Made by a program: the position numbers and the translations under genes. From Planctomycetota bacterium (GTDB lineage Bacteria > Planctomycetota > J058): a DNA stretch of 64,000 nt. The stretch spans positions 1 to 64,000 of the forward strand of contig JAMLIC010000039.1 of assembly GCA_023954375.1 (NCBI GenBank). The letters run 5' to 3'. Shown one piece after another: positions 17,196 through 25,594 of the stretch. Numbering within the stretch: position 1 is the first letter of the stretch; each line of letters starts with the position of its first letter. A model generated the notes under the pieces. That model saw only the letters and a list, made by a program, of their open reading frames with translations. It was not told where the DNA came from and ran no database searches.

Positions 17196-17522
17196 TCAGT
17201 CGAGGAGCCAGTCCTCGTCCTCGCCGACCTCCGTCCAGTCCTCGACGTCGAGCTGGTGCTGCACCAGCGTGCCGCCACGCGCCAGCTCGCGGTCCTCGGG
17301 GGCGACCTGCTCGGGCGGGACGTCGATCACCACGAACGCCCCGCGCGCCCCGATCCGGGCGCCGAGCCGCGGTCGCCGCTCGCGCGGGAAGTAGCCCAGG
17401 CACTCGCCGGCGTGCACGTCGGCGATCACCAGCGCGACCTTCCCCGGCACCTCCCCCACGACGTGGCCGCTCCCCGCGCGCGCCTTCCTCACCGTGCCCA
17501 CCCACTCGAAGCGTCCGGCCAT
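17196..17522 (-). CDS. Conserved-looking small acidic protein, unknown
   Basis: 108 residues from ATG 17522 (ribosome site GAGG 5 bases upstream). The N-terminal half is beta-rich (FEWVGTVRKARAG, VPGKVALVIADVHAGECLGYF) and the tail is acidic, ending DWTEVGEDEDWLLD. No family recognised. The stop lies 7 bases from the convergent helicase stop. The acidic C-terminus would suit a DNA mimic or an interaction tail, but that is speculation from composition only. Confidence 0.6.
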   Translation of the reverse strand: MAGRFEWVGTVRKARAGSGHVVGEVPGKVALVIADVHAGECLGYFPRERRPRLGARIGARGAFVVIDVPPEQVAPEDRELARGGTLVQHQLDVEDWTEVGEDEDWLLD

Positions 17523-17664
17523 GTCGTTCCTCCTCGCGCCGCCCCCGCGCACGCGCCGGGCCAGCCGCAAGTCGCTTGACGCGCCGCCGACCGCCAGGGG
17601 TTCGTGCCGCGCTCCGCGGGCAGGTCTTGCCCGCCACGAGAGGACGAGGAGCCCCGCGAGCCGG

Positions 17665-17670
17665 TAGAGT
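17665..17670 (+). promoter_or_regulatory. Putative -10 box (TAGAGT) for leaderless methyltransferase mRNA
   Basis: TAGAGT sits 6 bases before GTG 17677. A short hairpin (GCGGGCA/TGCCCGC, 17617-17635) lies about 30 bases upstream. No clear -35 box. Confidence 0.4.
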
Positions 17671-17676
17671 CCCTCC

Positions 17677-18855
17677 GTGACCACCTCGCTCGAGACGCGC
17701 CTCGTCCGCGCCGCCGCGCTCCTCGGCGAGTGGCGCGACGTGCTCGAGGAGCGCGGCGTCGACGGCGAGGTCCCGCGCTGGGCGGCGCGCCGGGGGTGGG
17801 ACGGGTTCCTCTGCGCGCTCCCGGACGACGACCTCGCGGGCTGCGAGGTCGGGGGGGCCGCCGCGGTCGCGTCCCTCGTCGGTGCGCCCGCCGACCTCGT
17901 CGCGCTCGCGCGTGAGGTCGCCGCCGTCGTCGCGGTGAGCGAGGCGTCGCCGCCTGCCGGGCCGGCCGAGGCCCTGAAGGGAGCGCCTCGCAGGAAGAGC
18001 GGGCAGGTGGCGGCGCTCGTGGACCTGTGCCGCGCGCGCGGGTTCGCGGCGCGGCGGATCGTCGACGTGGGCTCGGGCGCCGGGCACCTGACGCGCGCGC
18101 TCGCGCGGGCCCTCCGGGTCGAGGCCGTCGGGCTCGAGCGCGACGAGGAGCGAGTCGAGCGGGCGCGGGCGCGGACGGCCGGCGAGCGCGGCGTGCAATT
18201 CGAGGTCGTCGCCGTGGGCGCGACGCCGGTGGCGCTCCGCCCGACCGACCTCGCCGTCGGGCTCCACGCCTGCGGCGCGCTCGCCGACGCGCTGGTCGCG
18301 CTCGCCGCGCGCGACCGGGTCTCCCTCGTCCTCGTCGCCTGCTGCCCGCAGAAGGTCGATCGGGCCGCGAGACCCGCCGCCTCGCGCACCGGCCGCGTCC
18401 GCGCGCTCGACGTCGCCCGCGAGGTCCTCGGCGCGGCGAACTCCTTCGAGGGCTCGCCCGACCTGGAGGCCCTCGCGACGCGCATCGCGCTCCGGCGCAT
18501 CCTGCGCGCGCGCGGCGTCCCCCTGCGGCAGGGCGACGAGACGAACGGCCTCACGCCGCGCGTCCGGCGCACGCTCGAGGCTGCCTCGGCGCGCGCGCTC
18601 GCGCTGCGCGGTCTGGCGCCCGCGAGCGAGCAGGAGCGCAAGGAGGCGCTCGAGCTCGCGCGGGTCGAGGTCGGGGTCGCGCGCCGCCGCGCGTTGCCGC
18701 GCCGGCTCCTGGGCTCGGCGCTCGAGATCGCGCTGGCCCTCGACCGGGCGCGCGCCCTGGAGGAGGCGGGCGCGGCGTCCGACGTCGTCCGGCTGTTCCC
18801 GCGCGCCCTCAGCCCCCGGAACCTGGCCGTCGTCTCGCGAGCCCTGGCGCGCTGA
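17677..18855 (+). CDS. METTL25/RRNAD1-like methyltransferase
   Basis: 392 residues. The SAM-binding motif is IVDVGSGAGHLTRAL (about 128-142), followed by VGLERDEER; then LAVGLHACGALAD (about 193-205) and VACCPQK (about 220), the HxCG and CC signatures of METTL25/RRNAD1-like methyltransferases. The C-terminal 150 residues are helical and Arg-rich. The target (RNA, protein histidine or small molecule) is not known for bacterial members. The 3' third (18464-18843) is duplicated as a broken copy at 21223-21601. It sits between the PLD-helicase pair and the toxin-antitoxin remnants, so a link to the island is plausible but unproven. Confidence 0.8.
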   Translation: MTTSLETRLVRAAALLGEWRDVLEERGVDGEVPRWAARRGWDGFLCALPDDDLAGCEVGGAAAVASLVGAPADLVALAREVAAVVAVSEASPPAGPAEALKGAPRRKSGQVAALVDLCRARGFAARRIVDVGSGAGHLTRALARALRVEAVGLERDEERVERARARTAGERGVQFEVVAVGATPVALRPTDLAVGLHACGALADALVALAARDRVSLVLVACCPQKVDRAARPAASRTGRVRALDVAREVLGAANSFEGSPDLEALATRIALRRILRARGVPLRQGDETNGLTPRVRRTLEAASARALALRGLAPASEQERKEALELARVEVGVARRRALPRRLLGSALEIALALDRARALEEAGAASDVVRLFPRALSPRNLAVVSRALAR

Positions 18856-19050
18856 CGGCGACGCCCTGCGGCCGTAGCCTGCGTCCCCGGCGGGGCCCGC
18901 GGGAGAGTCGCGGCGGAATGAACGACGGTCCATCGCGCCCGACCAGCACGTCGTCGTGGGGGGGCAGCTACGGGCGTCTGACCGGTGATTCCGCTGGGTC
19001 GTCGAGGGCGGCCTCTCCGGTTCGGAACGGCCGGGTGACCGAGGCAGGGA

Positions 19051-19272
19051 CTACTCTGTCGGCAGCTCGAACTCACGCACGGTGGGGCGGAGCTCGATGG
19101 CAAGACGTTCCCAGGCCGCGTCCAGGAGGCGTGAGTTGGGCGCGAGGGCACGACGCGTCGCCTCGTCCACGTCGACCTCCAGGACCCGGTTGATGAGATC
19201 CTCGCGAGCGCCGACGTGATCGAGGGCTGCGGCGAAGAGGAGCGTCTGCAGCCGGGGGCGGACCTGGGTCAC
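19051..19272 (-). pseudogene. C-terminal half of the DUF5615 toxin, in a shifted frame
   Basis: 73 codons from GTG 19272, which overlaps the TGA of the preceding ORF (GTGA, 19269-19272). The sequence (LQTLLFAAALDHVGAREDL followed by INRVLEVDVDE) matches the usual C-terminal end of DUF5615/PIN-like proteins as I know them, so the natural reading is one protein interrupted by a frameshift near 19270. The last 30 residues (LLDAAWERLAIELRPTVREF) are an extension I do not recognise. Re-initiation at the GTG could still make this piece as a separate chain. Confidence 0.6.
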
Positions 19273-19502
19273 GAGACGATGAGACCCGGGTGTACGACGC
19301 CGGGCGTGAGGAGCGCCGTGAAGTCGGGCCCGTTGTTCGTGGCCAGCACGAGCTCCTCCGCGATCAGCAGCGAGAGGAGCGCGTGGTCCTTGGCTCCAGC
19401 GAGGCCGCGCCGCGCGACGTGGTAGGCCTCGAACCCGCGAGCGTGGGCCATGTCCACGAGGGTGGTGGCCACGCACTCGTCGAAGAGGAACCTCAGCGCC
19501 AC
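19269..19502 (-). pseudogene. DUF5615 PIN-like toxin, N-terminal part, frameshifted
   Basis: 77 codons from GTG 19502: LRFLFDECVATTL at the start (the first acidic metal ligands), LAGAKDHALLSLL in the middle, and LATNNGPDFTALL then HPGLIVS at the end. These are DUF5615 (Mut7-C/PIN-like RNase) landmarks, but family members usually run on 35-45 residues. The missing part is in the next frame (19051-19272). The start overlaps the DUF433 antitoxin stop by 10 bases, the standard antitoxin-then-toxin order. Probably inactive unless frameshifting or a split protein restores function. Confidence 0.7.
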
Positions 19503-20080
19503 GGGCGCTTCGGGGGGCGGCCGCGGCGAGGGGTGGCTCGCGCGTAGACGCGCGCGAGCTCGAGGTGCTCCTCGGTCAGCGACGGGTAGCTGTCGAGGAG
19601 CTCCGCGGCTGAAGCGCCCTGATCGAGCATCTCGGCGACCAGGTAGACCGGAACGCGCGTGCCGCGGATCACGGGCTCTCCGCCGCGGACCTCGGGGTCG
19701 GAGTGCACCAGGGCATGCGCCCGCTCGAGCCGGGCGACCCGCTCGCGAAGCTCGCGCGAGAGCGTGGTCAGGCCGCGCACCGTCACGAACGGCGACAGGG
19801 CGATCTCGTCGTTCGACACGGCGCTGACGCCCGCGCTGGTCTTCCGGAGCTCCTCGTAGAGGACCTGCTTCTGCCGCGCGTCGAGGTCGGTCTCCGGGAA
19901 CGCGCGGCGGACCACCCACAGGAAGAGCAGGTCGACGCCGTCGAGCACGCGCTGAGCGCGCTCTCCCGTCGTCGCGTGGCGGCGAGGAATTGGCCCGGCA
20001 TCGATGAACTTCTGGATCCGGTTGACCGGCTGCTCGGTGACGGCAGCCGCCTCGCTCGTCGTGAACGCTCGCTCAGGCAC
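19493..20080 (-). CDS. DUF433 antitoxin with N-terminal helix-turn-helix region
   Basis: 195 residues. The N-terminal part (FTTSEAAAVTEQPVNRIQKFIDAG) looks like a MerR-type HTH; the C-terminal part has the DUF433 signature (HSDPEVRGGEPVIRGTRVPVYLV, then LDQGASAAELLDSYPSLTEEHL). DUF433 proteins are antitoxins paired with DUF5615 PIN-like toxins, and the toxin gene overlaps directly downstream. The reading frame is intact while the toxin is broken. The tail ends in a basic patch (RRGRPPKRPWR) created by the overlap. ATG 20080 is the natural start; about 200 bases separate it from the divergent gene at 20278, enough for shared control. Confidence 0.85.
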   Translation of the reverse strand: MPERAFTTSEAAAVTEQPVNRIQKFIDAGPIPRRHATTGERAQRVLDGVDLLFLWVVRRAFPETDLDARQKQVLYEELRKTSAGVSAVSNDEIALSPFVTVRGLTTLSRELRERVARLERAHALVHSDPEVRGGEPVIRGTRVPVYLVAEMLDQGASAAELLDSYPSLTEEHLELARVYARATPRRGRPPKRPWR

Positions 20081-20277
20081 TTATCGTCTCCGGCAAGTGA
20101 TGATTTTACGTCGGCGGGTGCAAGCGGGGTAGGGTCCTGACGGCGTGCGCCGAGTTCGCGCGCCCGGGCAGTCCTTGCCCGCTCGTCGCATCTCCGGCGC
20201 GGAGACGATCACCCGCCGGCGGAGGACCGCGGGGTAGCCCCGGCACGGGTCGTGCGCAGCACGGCCGCGGAGGCGCC

Positions 20278-21171
20278 ATGAGCACACGCGGCTGGTACGA
20301 GTACTACGTCGTCGACGAGGGGCGCAAGGAGCTCGCCCTCGCGTTCCAGTTCTACAAGTGGGGAGACGCGACGCCGGAGAACGCGATCGGCGAGGTCGAG
20401 ACGCTGCGGGCGCTGACGAGGAAGCTGAACGGCAAGGTGCCGGTGCAGCACGTGCACGAGCTCCTCCGCGACAACCTTGGCCCCGCGTTCGACCACCTGC
20501 CCGCCGAGTTCCCGCTCGGCGGCTACTACTTCCTGCTGCAGCGGGCGGCCGAGGAGCACCGCCTCTACCCGTTCCGGTCGTGGCGCGGCGCGGACCTCCC
20601 CCGGGAGGAGCGCCCCGACTACAAGCTCGGCTTCGAGGTGGGCGAGGCGGCCGTCGCCCGCGGGTTCCGCATCCCGCGCACCGGCGACCCGGTGATCGAC
20701 AGCGCGCACTTCTCCATCGCGGTCGGGATGCTCGTCCGGCGCTGGGAGGCGTGCTCCACGGAGCTGAACTTCCTCACCTGGCTGCAGTTCATCACCCAGA
20801 TCACCCGGGAGGTGGACATGGGGTGCATCGCGGGCCACTACGAGCGCCCCTGGGACGTCTCCTTCCTCTACCGCTTCATGTTCCGGGTGCCCAGCCTGAC
20901 CGATGTCGATCAGCGCGTGAAGCGGATCGATGTCGAGCTCTGCACGGGCGGGGGAGCGCCGCTCCTGCCGACCTCGCGCCGGGCGAAGCGCCGCGCCGAC
21001 GCCGACGCCGACGTCGAGCTCGACGCCCCGGAGCGCGCGGAACTCCGCCGCCTGCTTGCCTCCTCGCGCATCGCGCGCGCCGCGCTCGACGAGCTCCGGA
21101 CGACGCACCGCCTCTTGACCTCGCCCTTCTGGGAGCGGCGCCTGCCTCGCGGCCCCTACCTCGGGCCCTGA
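20278..21171 (+). CDS. Hypothetical protein, unknown function
   Basis: 297 residues, no family recognised. The first 220 residues look like a folded, aromatic-rich domain (GWYEYYVVDEGRKEL, GGYYFLLQRAAEEHRLYPF, NFLTWLQFITQITREVD, HYERPWDVSFLYRFMFRVP). A charged linker (RRAKRRADADADVELDAP) leads to a short helical tail. No signal peptide or membrane helix. ATG 20278 follows GCGGAGG by 4-5 bases. Right after the stop begins the string of duplicated scraps (21173-21704), so this gene may have been inserted, or left behind, when the toxin-antitoxin region was duplicated and deleted. Confidence 0.65.
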   Translation: MSTRGWYEYYVVDEGRKELALAFQFYKWGDATPENAIGEVETLRALTRKLNGKVPVQHVHELLRDNLGPAFDHLPAEFPLGGYYFLLQRAAEEHRLYPFRSWRGADLPREERPDYKLGFEVGEAAVARGFRIPRTGDPVIDSAHFSIAVGMLVRRWEACSTELNFLTWLQFITQITREVDMGCIAGHYERPWDVSFLYRFMFRVPSLTDVDQRVKRIDVELCTGGGAPLLPTSRRAKRRADADADVELDAPERAELRRLLASSRIARAALDELRTTHRLLTSPFWERRLPRGPYLGP

Positions 21172-21172
21172 G

Positions 21173-21211
21173 CCTGCGCCCGCAGCAGGGCGGACCTCCC
21201 CTCGAACAGGG
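21173..21211. repeat. 39-bp scrap of the SNF2 helicase 3' end
   Basis: Nearly identical (about three mismatches) to 22940-22978, which encodes the last residues of the SNF2 remnant on the minus strand. Same orientation as that copy. It is the first of three adjoining duplicated pieces. Confidence 0.75.
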
Positions 21212-21222
21212 GTCGCCCGCCG

Positions 21223-21601
21223 TGGAGGCCCTCGCGACGCGCATCGCGCTCCGGCGCATCCTGCGCGCGCGCGGCGTCCCCTGCGGCAGGGCGAAGAGAC
21301 GAACGGCCTCACGCCGCGGGTCCGGCGCACGCTCGAGGCGGCCTCGGCGCGCGCGCTCGCGCTGCGCCGTCTGGCGCCCGCGAGCGAGCAGGAGCGCAGG
21401 GAGGCGCTCCTGCTCGCGCGGGCCGAGGTCGGGGTCGCCCGCCGCCGCGCGCCGCCGCGCCGGCTCCTGGGCTCGGCGCTCGAGATCGCGCTGGCCCTCG
21501 ACCGGGCGCGCGCCCTGGAGGAGGCGGGCGCGACGGCCGACGTCGTCCAGCTGTTTCCGCGCGCCCTCAGCCCCCGGAACCTGGCCGTCGTCTCGCGGGC
21601 C
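21223..21601 (+). pseudogene. Broken duplicate of the METTL25-like methyltransferase 3' third
   Basis: Direct copy of 18464-18843, roughly 95% identical by eye, without the SAM-binding part. A run of five C at the parent (18519-18523) is four C here, so the reading frame is lost at once, and several substitutions follow. It ends inside the conserved last residues (the equivalent of NLAVVSR) and joins straight onto a copy of the DUF433/DUF5615 junction. No expression expected. Confidence 0.9.
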
Positions 21602-21602
21602 G

Positions 21603-21704
21603 CGCACTCGTCGAAGAGGAACCTCGGCACGGACGCTTCGGGGGGCGGCCGCGGCGAGGGGTAGCTCGCGCGTAGACGCGCGCGAGCTCGAGGTGCTCCT
21701 CGGT
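21603..21704 (-). pseudogene. Scrap duplicate of the DUF433/DUF5615 gene junction
   Basis: Copy of 19472-19576 (about 90% identical with a 3-base shortening). It carries the start of the toxin (FLFDE region) and the end of the antitoxin (EEHLELARVYARATPRRGRPPKRP). It abuts the methyltransferase scrap, whereas at the parent locus the two pieces are 628 bases apart, so an internal deletion followed or accompanied the duplication. Confidence 0.85.
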
Positions 21705-21821
21705 GCGAGGAACGCGCTCCACGACGATGGCTCGACGTGCAACCCGAGCAGATACCCCCCGCATGAGGATCCGGGTTGCGTTTGGGTCGAATTCGACTAT
21801 CGTCCTGATGGAGCGTTCGTC

Positions 21822-22307
21822 ATGGCGACCACAGGGAGCATCGAGGAGCGGCTCCGCCGGCTGTCTCCCGTCTCAGCGCCGGAGGACCAGCAGGCTGGCG
21901 TCGAAGAGCTCGCGCGTGTCCTCCAGCGCGCGCATCGCGCGCGCCGACCCGCGAGATGCAAGCTCGTCGGCCCGGCGGGTGAGACCATCGAGGTGCCCGA
22001 GTCCGTGTTCCATGTGCTCGAGCGCGTCGCCGAGGTCCTGGCGCGCGGCGACGCGGTCACGATCGTCCCGGTGGGCAAGGAGCTGACCACCCAGCAAGCC
22101 GCGGACATCCTCAACATCTCGCGGCAGTATCTCGTCCGTCTCCTCGACGAGGGGGCGATCCCCTTCGCCAGGACGGGGAAGCACCGCCGCCTGCGCGTCG
22201 AGGACGTGCTCGCCTTCAAGGAGAAGCGCGATCATGAGCGCAAGGCGGCCCTCGACGAGCTCGCCCGCCAGAGCGAGGACGTCGGCGGCTACCGCGAGCT
22301 CGGATAG
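21822..22307 (+). CDS. Excisionase-type HTH antitoxin (partner of PIN toxin)
   Basis: 161 residues. The C-terminal half is a MerR/excisionase HTH (ELTTQQAADILNISRQYLVR, about 85-104), followed by LDEGAIPFARTGKHRRLRVEDVL; the N-terminal half carries a beta/helix segment (CKLVGPAGETIEVPESVFHVL). This is the common architecture of antitoxins encoded just before PIN-domain toxins. ATG 21822 gives the compact domain, with GGAG about 10 bases upstream. The frame is intact. The PIN gene begins 12 bases after the stop but is broken. Confidence 0.85.
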   Translation: MATTGSIEERLRRLSPVSAPEDQQAGVEELARVLQRAHRARRPARCKLVGPAGETIEVPESVFHVLERVAEVLARGDAVTIVPVGKELTTQQAADILNISRQYLVRLLDEGAIPFARTGKHRRLRVEDVLAFKEKRDHERKAALDELARQSEDVGGYRELG

Positions 22308-22318
22308 CAGTTCGAGCC

Positions 22319-22893
22319 GTGGTCCCGGCGCCGTTCAAGGTCGTCCTCGACGCCAACGTCCTCTATCCGTTCACCCTGCGCGACACGCTGCTGCGAGCCG
22401 CCTCGCGTGGACTGTTCCAGGTCTACTGGTCGGAGCAGTTCCTCTGAGGAGGCGCGCCGGAACCTCGTCGGGACCGGCCCGTCACGACGGAGCAAGCCCA
22501 GCGGCTCCTCGCGACCATCGCCGCGCTTTCCCCGAGGCCACCGTGCGCGGGCATGAGCCGCTGATCCAGGCCATGGCGAATGATGAGGCGGACCGCCACG
22601 TGGCAGCGGCAGCGATCAAGGCCGGGGCGCAGGTGATCGTCACGCTGAACCTGAGGGACTTCGCCGGCCTCCCCCCGGGGCTCGAGGTGCAGCCACCGGA
22701 CGAGTTCCTCGGCAACCTCCTCGACCTCGATCCCGAAGGAATGGTCGCGCTCCTGACCGAACAGGCCGCCGCGCTCCGCAACCCACCGCGGACGCTCGAC
22801 GAGATCCTCGGCGCGCTGGGCAAGCTCGCGCCGGACTTCGCCGCCGACGTGCGTCAGCTCCTGCGCGAGCAGCCTGGGGCCGGATCGGGCTGA
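22319..22893 (+). pseudogene. PIN-domain toxin, at least three frameshifts
   Basis: Starts GTG 22319 and opens correctly (FKVVLDANVLYPFTLRDTLL), but a stop arises at 22445-22447. The family sequence continues in other frames: EEARRNLVGTG (from 22446), then TTEQAQRLLATIAA (from about 22490), then FPEATVRGHEPLIQ onwards (from about 22528) to the end with DEADRHVAAAAIKAGAQVIV, NLRDF and a C-terminal extension (LGKLAPDFAADVRQLL). All catalytic acids (D in LDANV, EAD, NLRD) survive, but in different frames. Three indels in 90 bases point to decay, though assembly error should be checked. Confidence 0.8.
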
Positions 22894-22904
22894 CGCGACG
22901 AGGC

Positions 22905-23575
22905 GGTGGCGCCTCTCCCAACGCCTGAGGTCGCCGCCCCCTGCGCCCGCAGCAGGGCGGCCATCCCCTCGAACAGGGTCCCCAGGGCGGCGGCCGCCGC
23001 CGGCGACGCCTCGAGCCGCACGGCCCCGCCCGCGGGCGAGGGCACGACGCGCACGGCCTCGAACAGGGTCCGCAGCGCGGCCGGGGCGAGCATTGCGTCG
23101 CCGGGCGCCGGCTCCTCGGCGGCGACCGGCTCGGGCGTCGCCGCCGCCTCCTCCTCGTCCGCCTCGTCCGCCTCGGCGACCAGCGTCTCGAGCTCCTCGT
23201 CCACCGCGAGCGGGCTGCCGCGCCGGGGGAGCCGACGAGCGCCTCGAGGTCGCGAAGAGGACGCGCGTGCTCGGGTCGTCGTGGAACTCGACCAGGTTCT
23301 GCGTGCGCCGGCGCTGCCGCTCGCGGCCGGTGAAGAACACGGCGCGCAGGCCGTGCGCGGCGAGCGCGTCCGAGAGCGCCCAGTGGGCCAGCGTGAGCAT
23401 GCGCCGCCACTGGCTGAAGACGACCACCTTCCGCCCCTGCTCTTGGGCGAGGCGAGGCTCCGCAGCGTCGCGGCCGTGGGCCGTCGGCGCTCCAGCCCGG
23501 GCCACACCTCCTGGAACTGGAACTGGAACTGCGCCATGCCGTTGGCGATCACGCGCTGCGTGGTGAGGAGCGGCG
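22905..23575 (-). pseudogene. SNF2-family helicase C-terminal remnant
   Basis: Three pieces in different frames. 23575-23450: VIANGMAQFQFQFQEVW. About 23465-23255: QGRKVVVFSQWRRMLTLAHW, then GLRAVFFTGRERQRRR and FHDDPSTRVLFATS, i.e. helicase motifs IV to V. About 23220-22905: an acidic linker (LETLVAEADEADEEE) and a terminal domain (MLAPAALRTLFEAVRVV, LGTLFEGMAALLRAQG). The segment with motif VI (QxxGRxxRxGQ) is deleted and the ATPase lobe is absent. It lies directly downstream of, and in the same orientation as, the UPF1-like helicase, suggesting a former two-helicase operon. A 39-bp scrap of its 3' end recurs at 21173-21211. Confidence 0.8.
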
Positions 23576-23576
23576 G

Positions 23577-25550
23577 TCAGCGCGCCGCCCCCCGCAGGAA
23601 CGCGCGCAGCCGCCGCAGGTCCGCCTCGTCCGAGACGTCGACCTCCTCGCGGGCGCGGAGGAGCTCGCGGAGCACGCGGAGGAGCGAGCTGTCCTCGCCC
23701 AGGTGCCGCCCGAGGTGCGGCACGTCGCCCACGACGACGAGCGCGTGGCGCGCGCGGCTGATCGCCACGTTGATCAGGTTCGCCGCGGCGGGGTTGCGCA
23801 GGTCGGAGAGGAAGTGGCCCGAGGCGCCCGGCGCGTCCGTCGTGTCGAAGACGATCAGGTCGCGCTCCTCGCCCTGGAAGCGGTGCACGGTCGACACCTG
23901 GACCGAGCCGTCCTCGAGCCGCGCCGGGCAGCGGTCGCGGAGGGCGGCGCGGATGGCGCGCGCCTGGGCGCGGTAGGGCGCGATCACGCCGACGCTCGTC
24001 CAGCCGGCGAGGGCGACCCAGCCGGCGATCAGGTCGGCGTGCCGGGCGTTCCTGATCGAGCCCGAGCGCGTGCGCGTCGTGCGCGGGTCGCTGCCGTGCG
24101 TGTCGACGAGGAGGGCGCCGGGCCCCGCCGACGAGGCGCGCGCGGCGATCGCCGGCGCGTCGACCAGGCGGTCGCCGTAGAACACCGTCGAGACGGCGCC
24201 GCGCACCTCGGGGTGCATGCGCCACTGCTCGCGCAGCATGCGCCGCAGGGGGTGGTCGCGGCCGACGTCGTCGCAGCCCGCCGCGGCGAAGACGTGCTGG
24301 CCCAGCCAGCGCCGCGCGTCGGGCGTCGTGGCGAGGACGATCGGCGGGAGCTGCTGGAAGTCGCCCGCGACCACGACCCGGCGCGCGGCGAGCGACGTCG
24401 CGGCGGCGACGTGGGCGACCGACGCCATGCTGGCCTCGTCCACGATCACCGTGTCGAAGCGCCGCGCGCGCAGGAGCTGGCTGGTGAACGTCCCGCAGAG
24501 GGTCGCCGCCGCGCCGGGCAGGTCGAGCGTGCAGCGGTCGACGCCCTCGAGCAGGGCGTCCGACGCGGCGGACAGCGCGCGCAGGGTCTCGGGCGAGGCC
24601 TGGTGCGCGATCAGGTCGCCCGCCGACTGCACCCAGTGCGCCAGGCGCAGGAGCGCGTCGAGCGTCCACTCGGCGGGCGTGGGCACGTCGAGCCGCCGCA
24701 CGAGCGCGTCGAAGCGCGCCACCGGCTCGGAGAGCGCCTCGTGGCGCAGGACCGCCTCGTCGACCGTCACCCCCCGCCCGCGCAGGCTGCGCCCGACGCG
24801 CCCGAGGCGTACGAGCGGCGGGCGGGCCGGCGACCCGAGCGCGTCGAGCGTCGACTCGACCAGGCGGTCGACGGCCACGTTGGTGCTCGCCGTGAGGAGC
24901 ACCGTCTCGCCCGCCGCGAGGAGCTCCCGCACGAGGTGCGCGAGCGTGCGCGTCTTGCCGGTGCCGGGCGGGCCCCACAGGTAGGAGACCGATTGGCCGA
25001 GCGCGAAGCGGATCGCGTCCGTCTGGTCGCGCCCCGGCCCGTCGGGCGCCGGCGGCAGGGCGACCGCGGGCAGCGGCGCCCCGACCCCCTCGCGCACGGC
25101 GTCCAGGAGCGGCGGGGGCGGCGTGGCCTGGAAGCACTCGCGCAGGCGCGCCTGCAGGCTCAGGAGCAGGAACACGGACGAGAAGCTCAGCTGCCCGCGC
25201 TCGGGCCGCTCGAGCGGCGCGTGGAGCTGCAGCTCGACCAGGACCTCGCCCATGTCGGGGTCGTGCGCGAGGACCACCGCGGGGACGTTGCGGCCGTCCG
25301 CGACCAGCAGCCCCGACGCGTCCTCGGGGACGCGGAAGCCGTCGGCCGGCGCGGCGTCGGCCTCGTCCTCGCCGCCGCGCGGCTCGAGCGGCCGGCAGGC
25401 GAAGCGGTAGACGTAGGCGCCGGACGTGCGGTCGACGAGGCGCCCGTCGTCGAGGGCGAGGCGCAGGCACGCCAGGTCGCCGAGCTGCCGGCGCACCTCC
25501 GCGACCTCGTCCTCGAGCGCCTGGAGGATCCCCGCCTGGACCGACGACAT
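23577..25550 (-). CDS. UPF1/DNA2-like superfamily 1 helicase
   Basis: 657 residues. An N-terminal domain of about 180 residues with a beta-rich core (GAYVYRFACRPLEPRGGE, LLVADGRNVPAVVLAHDPD) precedes a canonical SF1B core: GPPGTGKT (Walker A, about 192), VIVDEASM (Walker B, about 367), VAGDFQQLPP (motif III, about 393), REQWRMHPE (motif IV, about 440), STVHRFQGEERDLI (motif V, about 552) and NVAISRARHALVVVGD (motif VI). It would unwind DNA or RNA 5'-to-3'. No nuclease motif is obvious. ATG 25550 begins MSSVQAGILQ. The UvrD-like gene is divergent with only 57 bases between, so the pair probably shares a control region. Confidence 0.92.
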   Translation of the reverse strand: MSSVQAGILQALEDEVAEVRRQLGDLACLRLALDDGRLVDRTSGAYVYRFACRPLEPRGGEDEADAAPADGFRVPEDASGLLVADGRNVPAVVLAHDPDMGEVLVELQLHAPLERPERGQLSFSSVFLLLSLQARLRECFQATPPPPLLDAVREGVGAPLPAVALPPAPDGPGRDQTDAIRFALGQSVSYLWGPPGTGKTRTLAHLVRELLAAGETVLLTASTNVAVDRLVESTLDALGSPARPPLVRLGRVGRSLRGRGVTVDEAVLRHEALSEPVARFDALVRRLDVPTPAEWTLDALLRLAHWVQSAGDLIAHQASPETLRALSAASDALLEGVDRCTLDLPGAAATLCGTFTSQLLRARRFDTVIVDEASMASVAHVAAATSLAARRVVVAGDFQQLPPIVLATTPDARRWLGQHVFAAAGCDDVGRDHPLRRMLREQWRMHPEVRGAVSTVFYGDRLVDAPAIAARASSAGPGALLVDTHGSDPRTTRTRSGSIRNARHADLIAGWVALAGWTSVGVIAPYRAQARAIRAALRDRCPARLEDGSVQVSTVHRFQGEERDLIVFDTTDAPGASGHFLSDLRNPAAANLINVAISRARHALVVVGDVPHLGRHLGEDSSLLRVLRELLRAREEVDVSDEADLRRLRAFLRGAAR

Positions 25551-25594
25551 GCGCGCATCCTGCCGTGCGCCCGGGCGCCCCACAAGCGGCGTGC

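Noticed and set aside
19269..19919. One 216-residue protein covering antitoxin end and toxin
   Set aside because: The first two thirds are the DUF433 gene read out of frame; the toxin has its own GTG at 19502.
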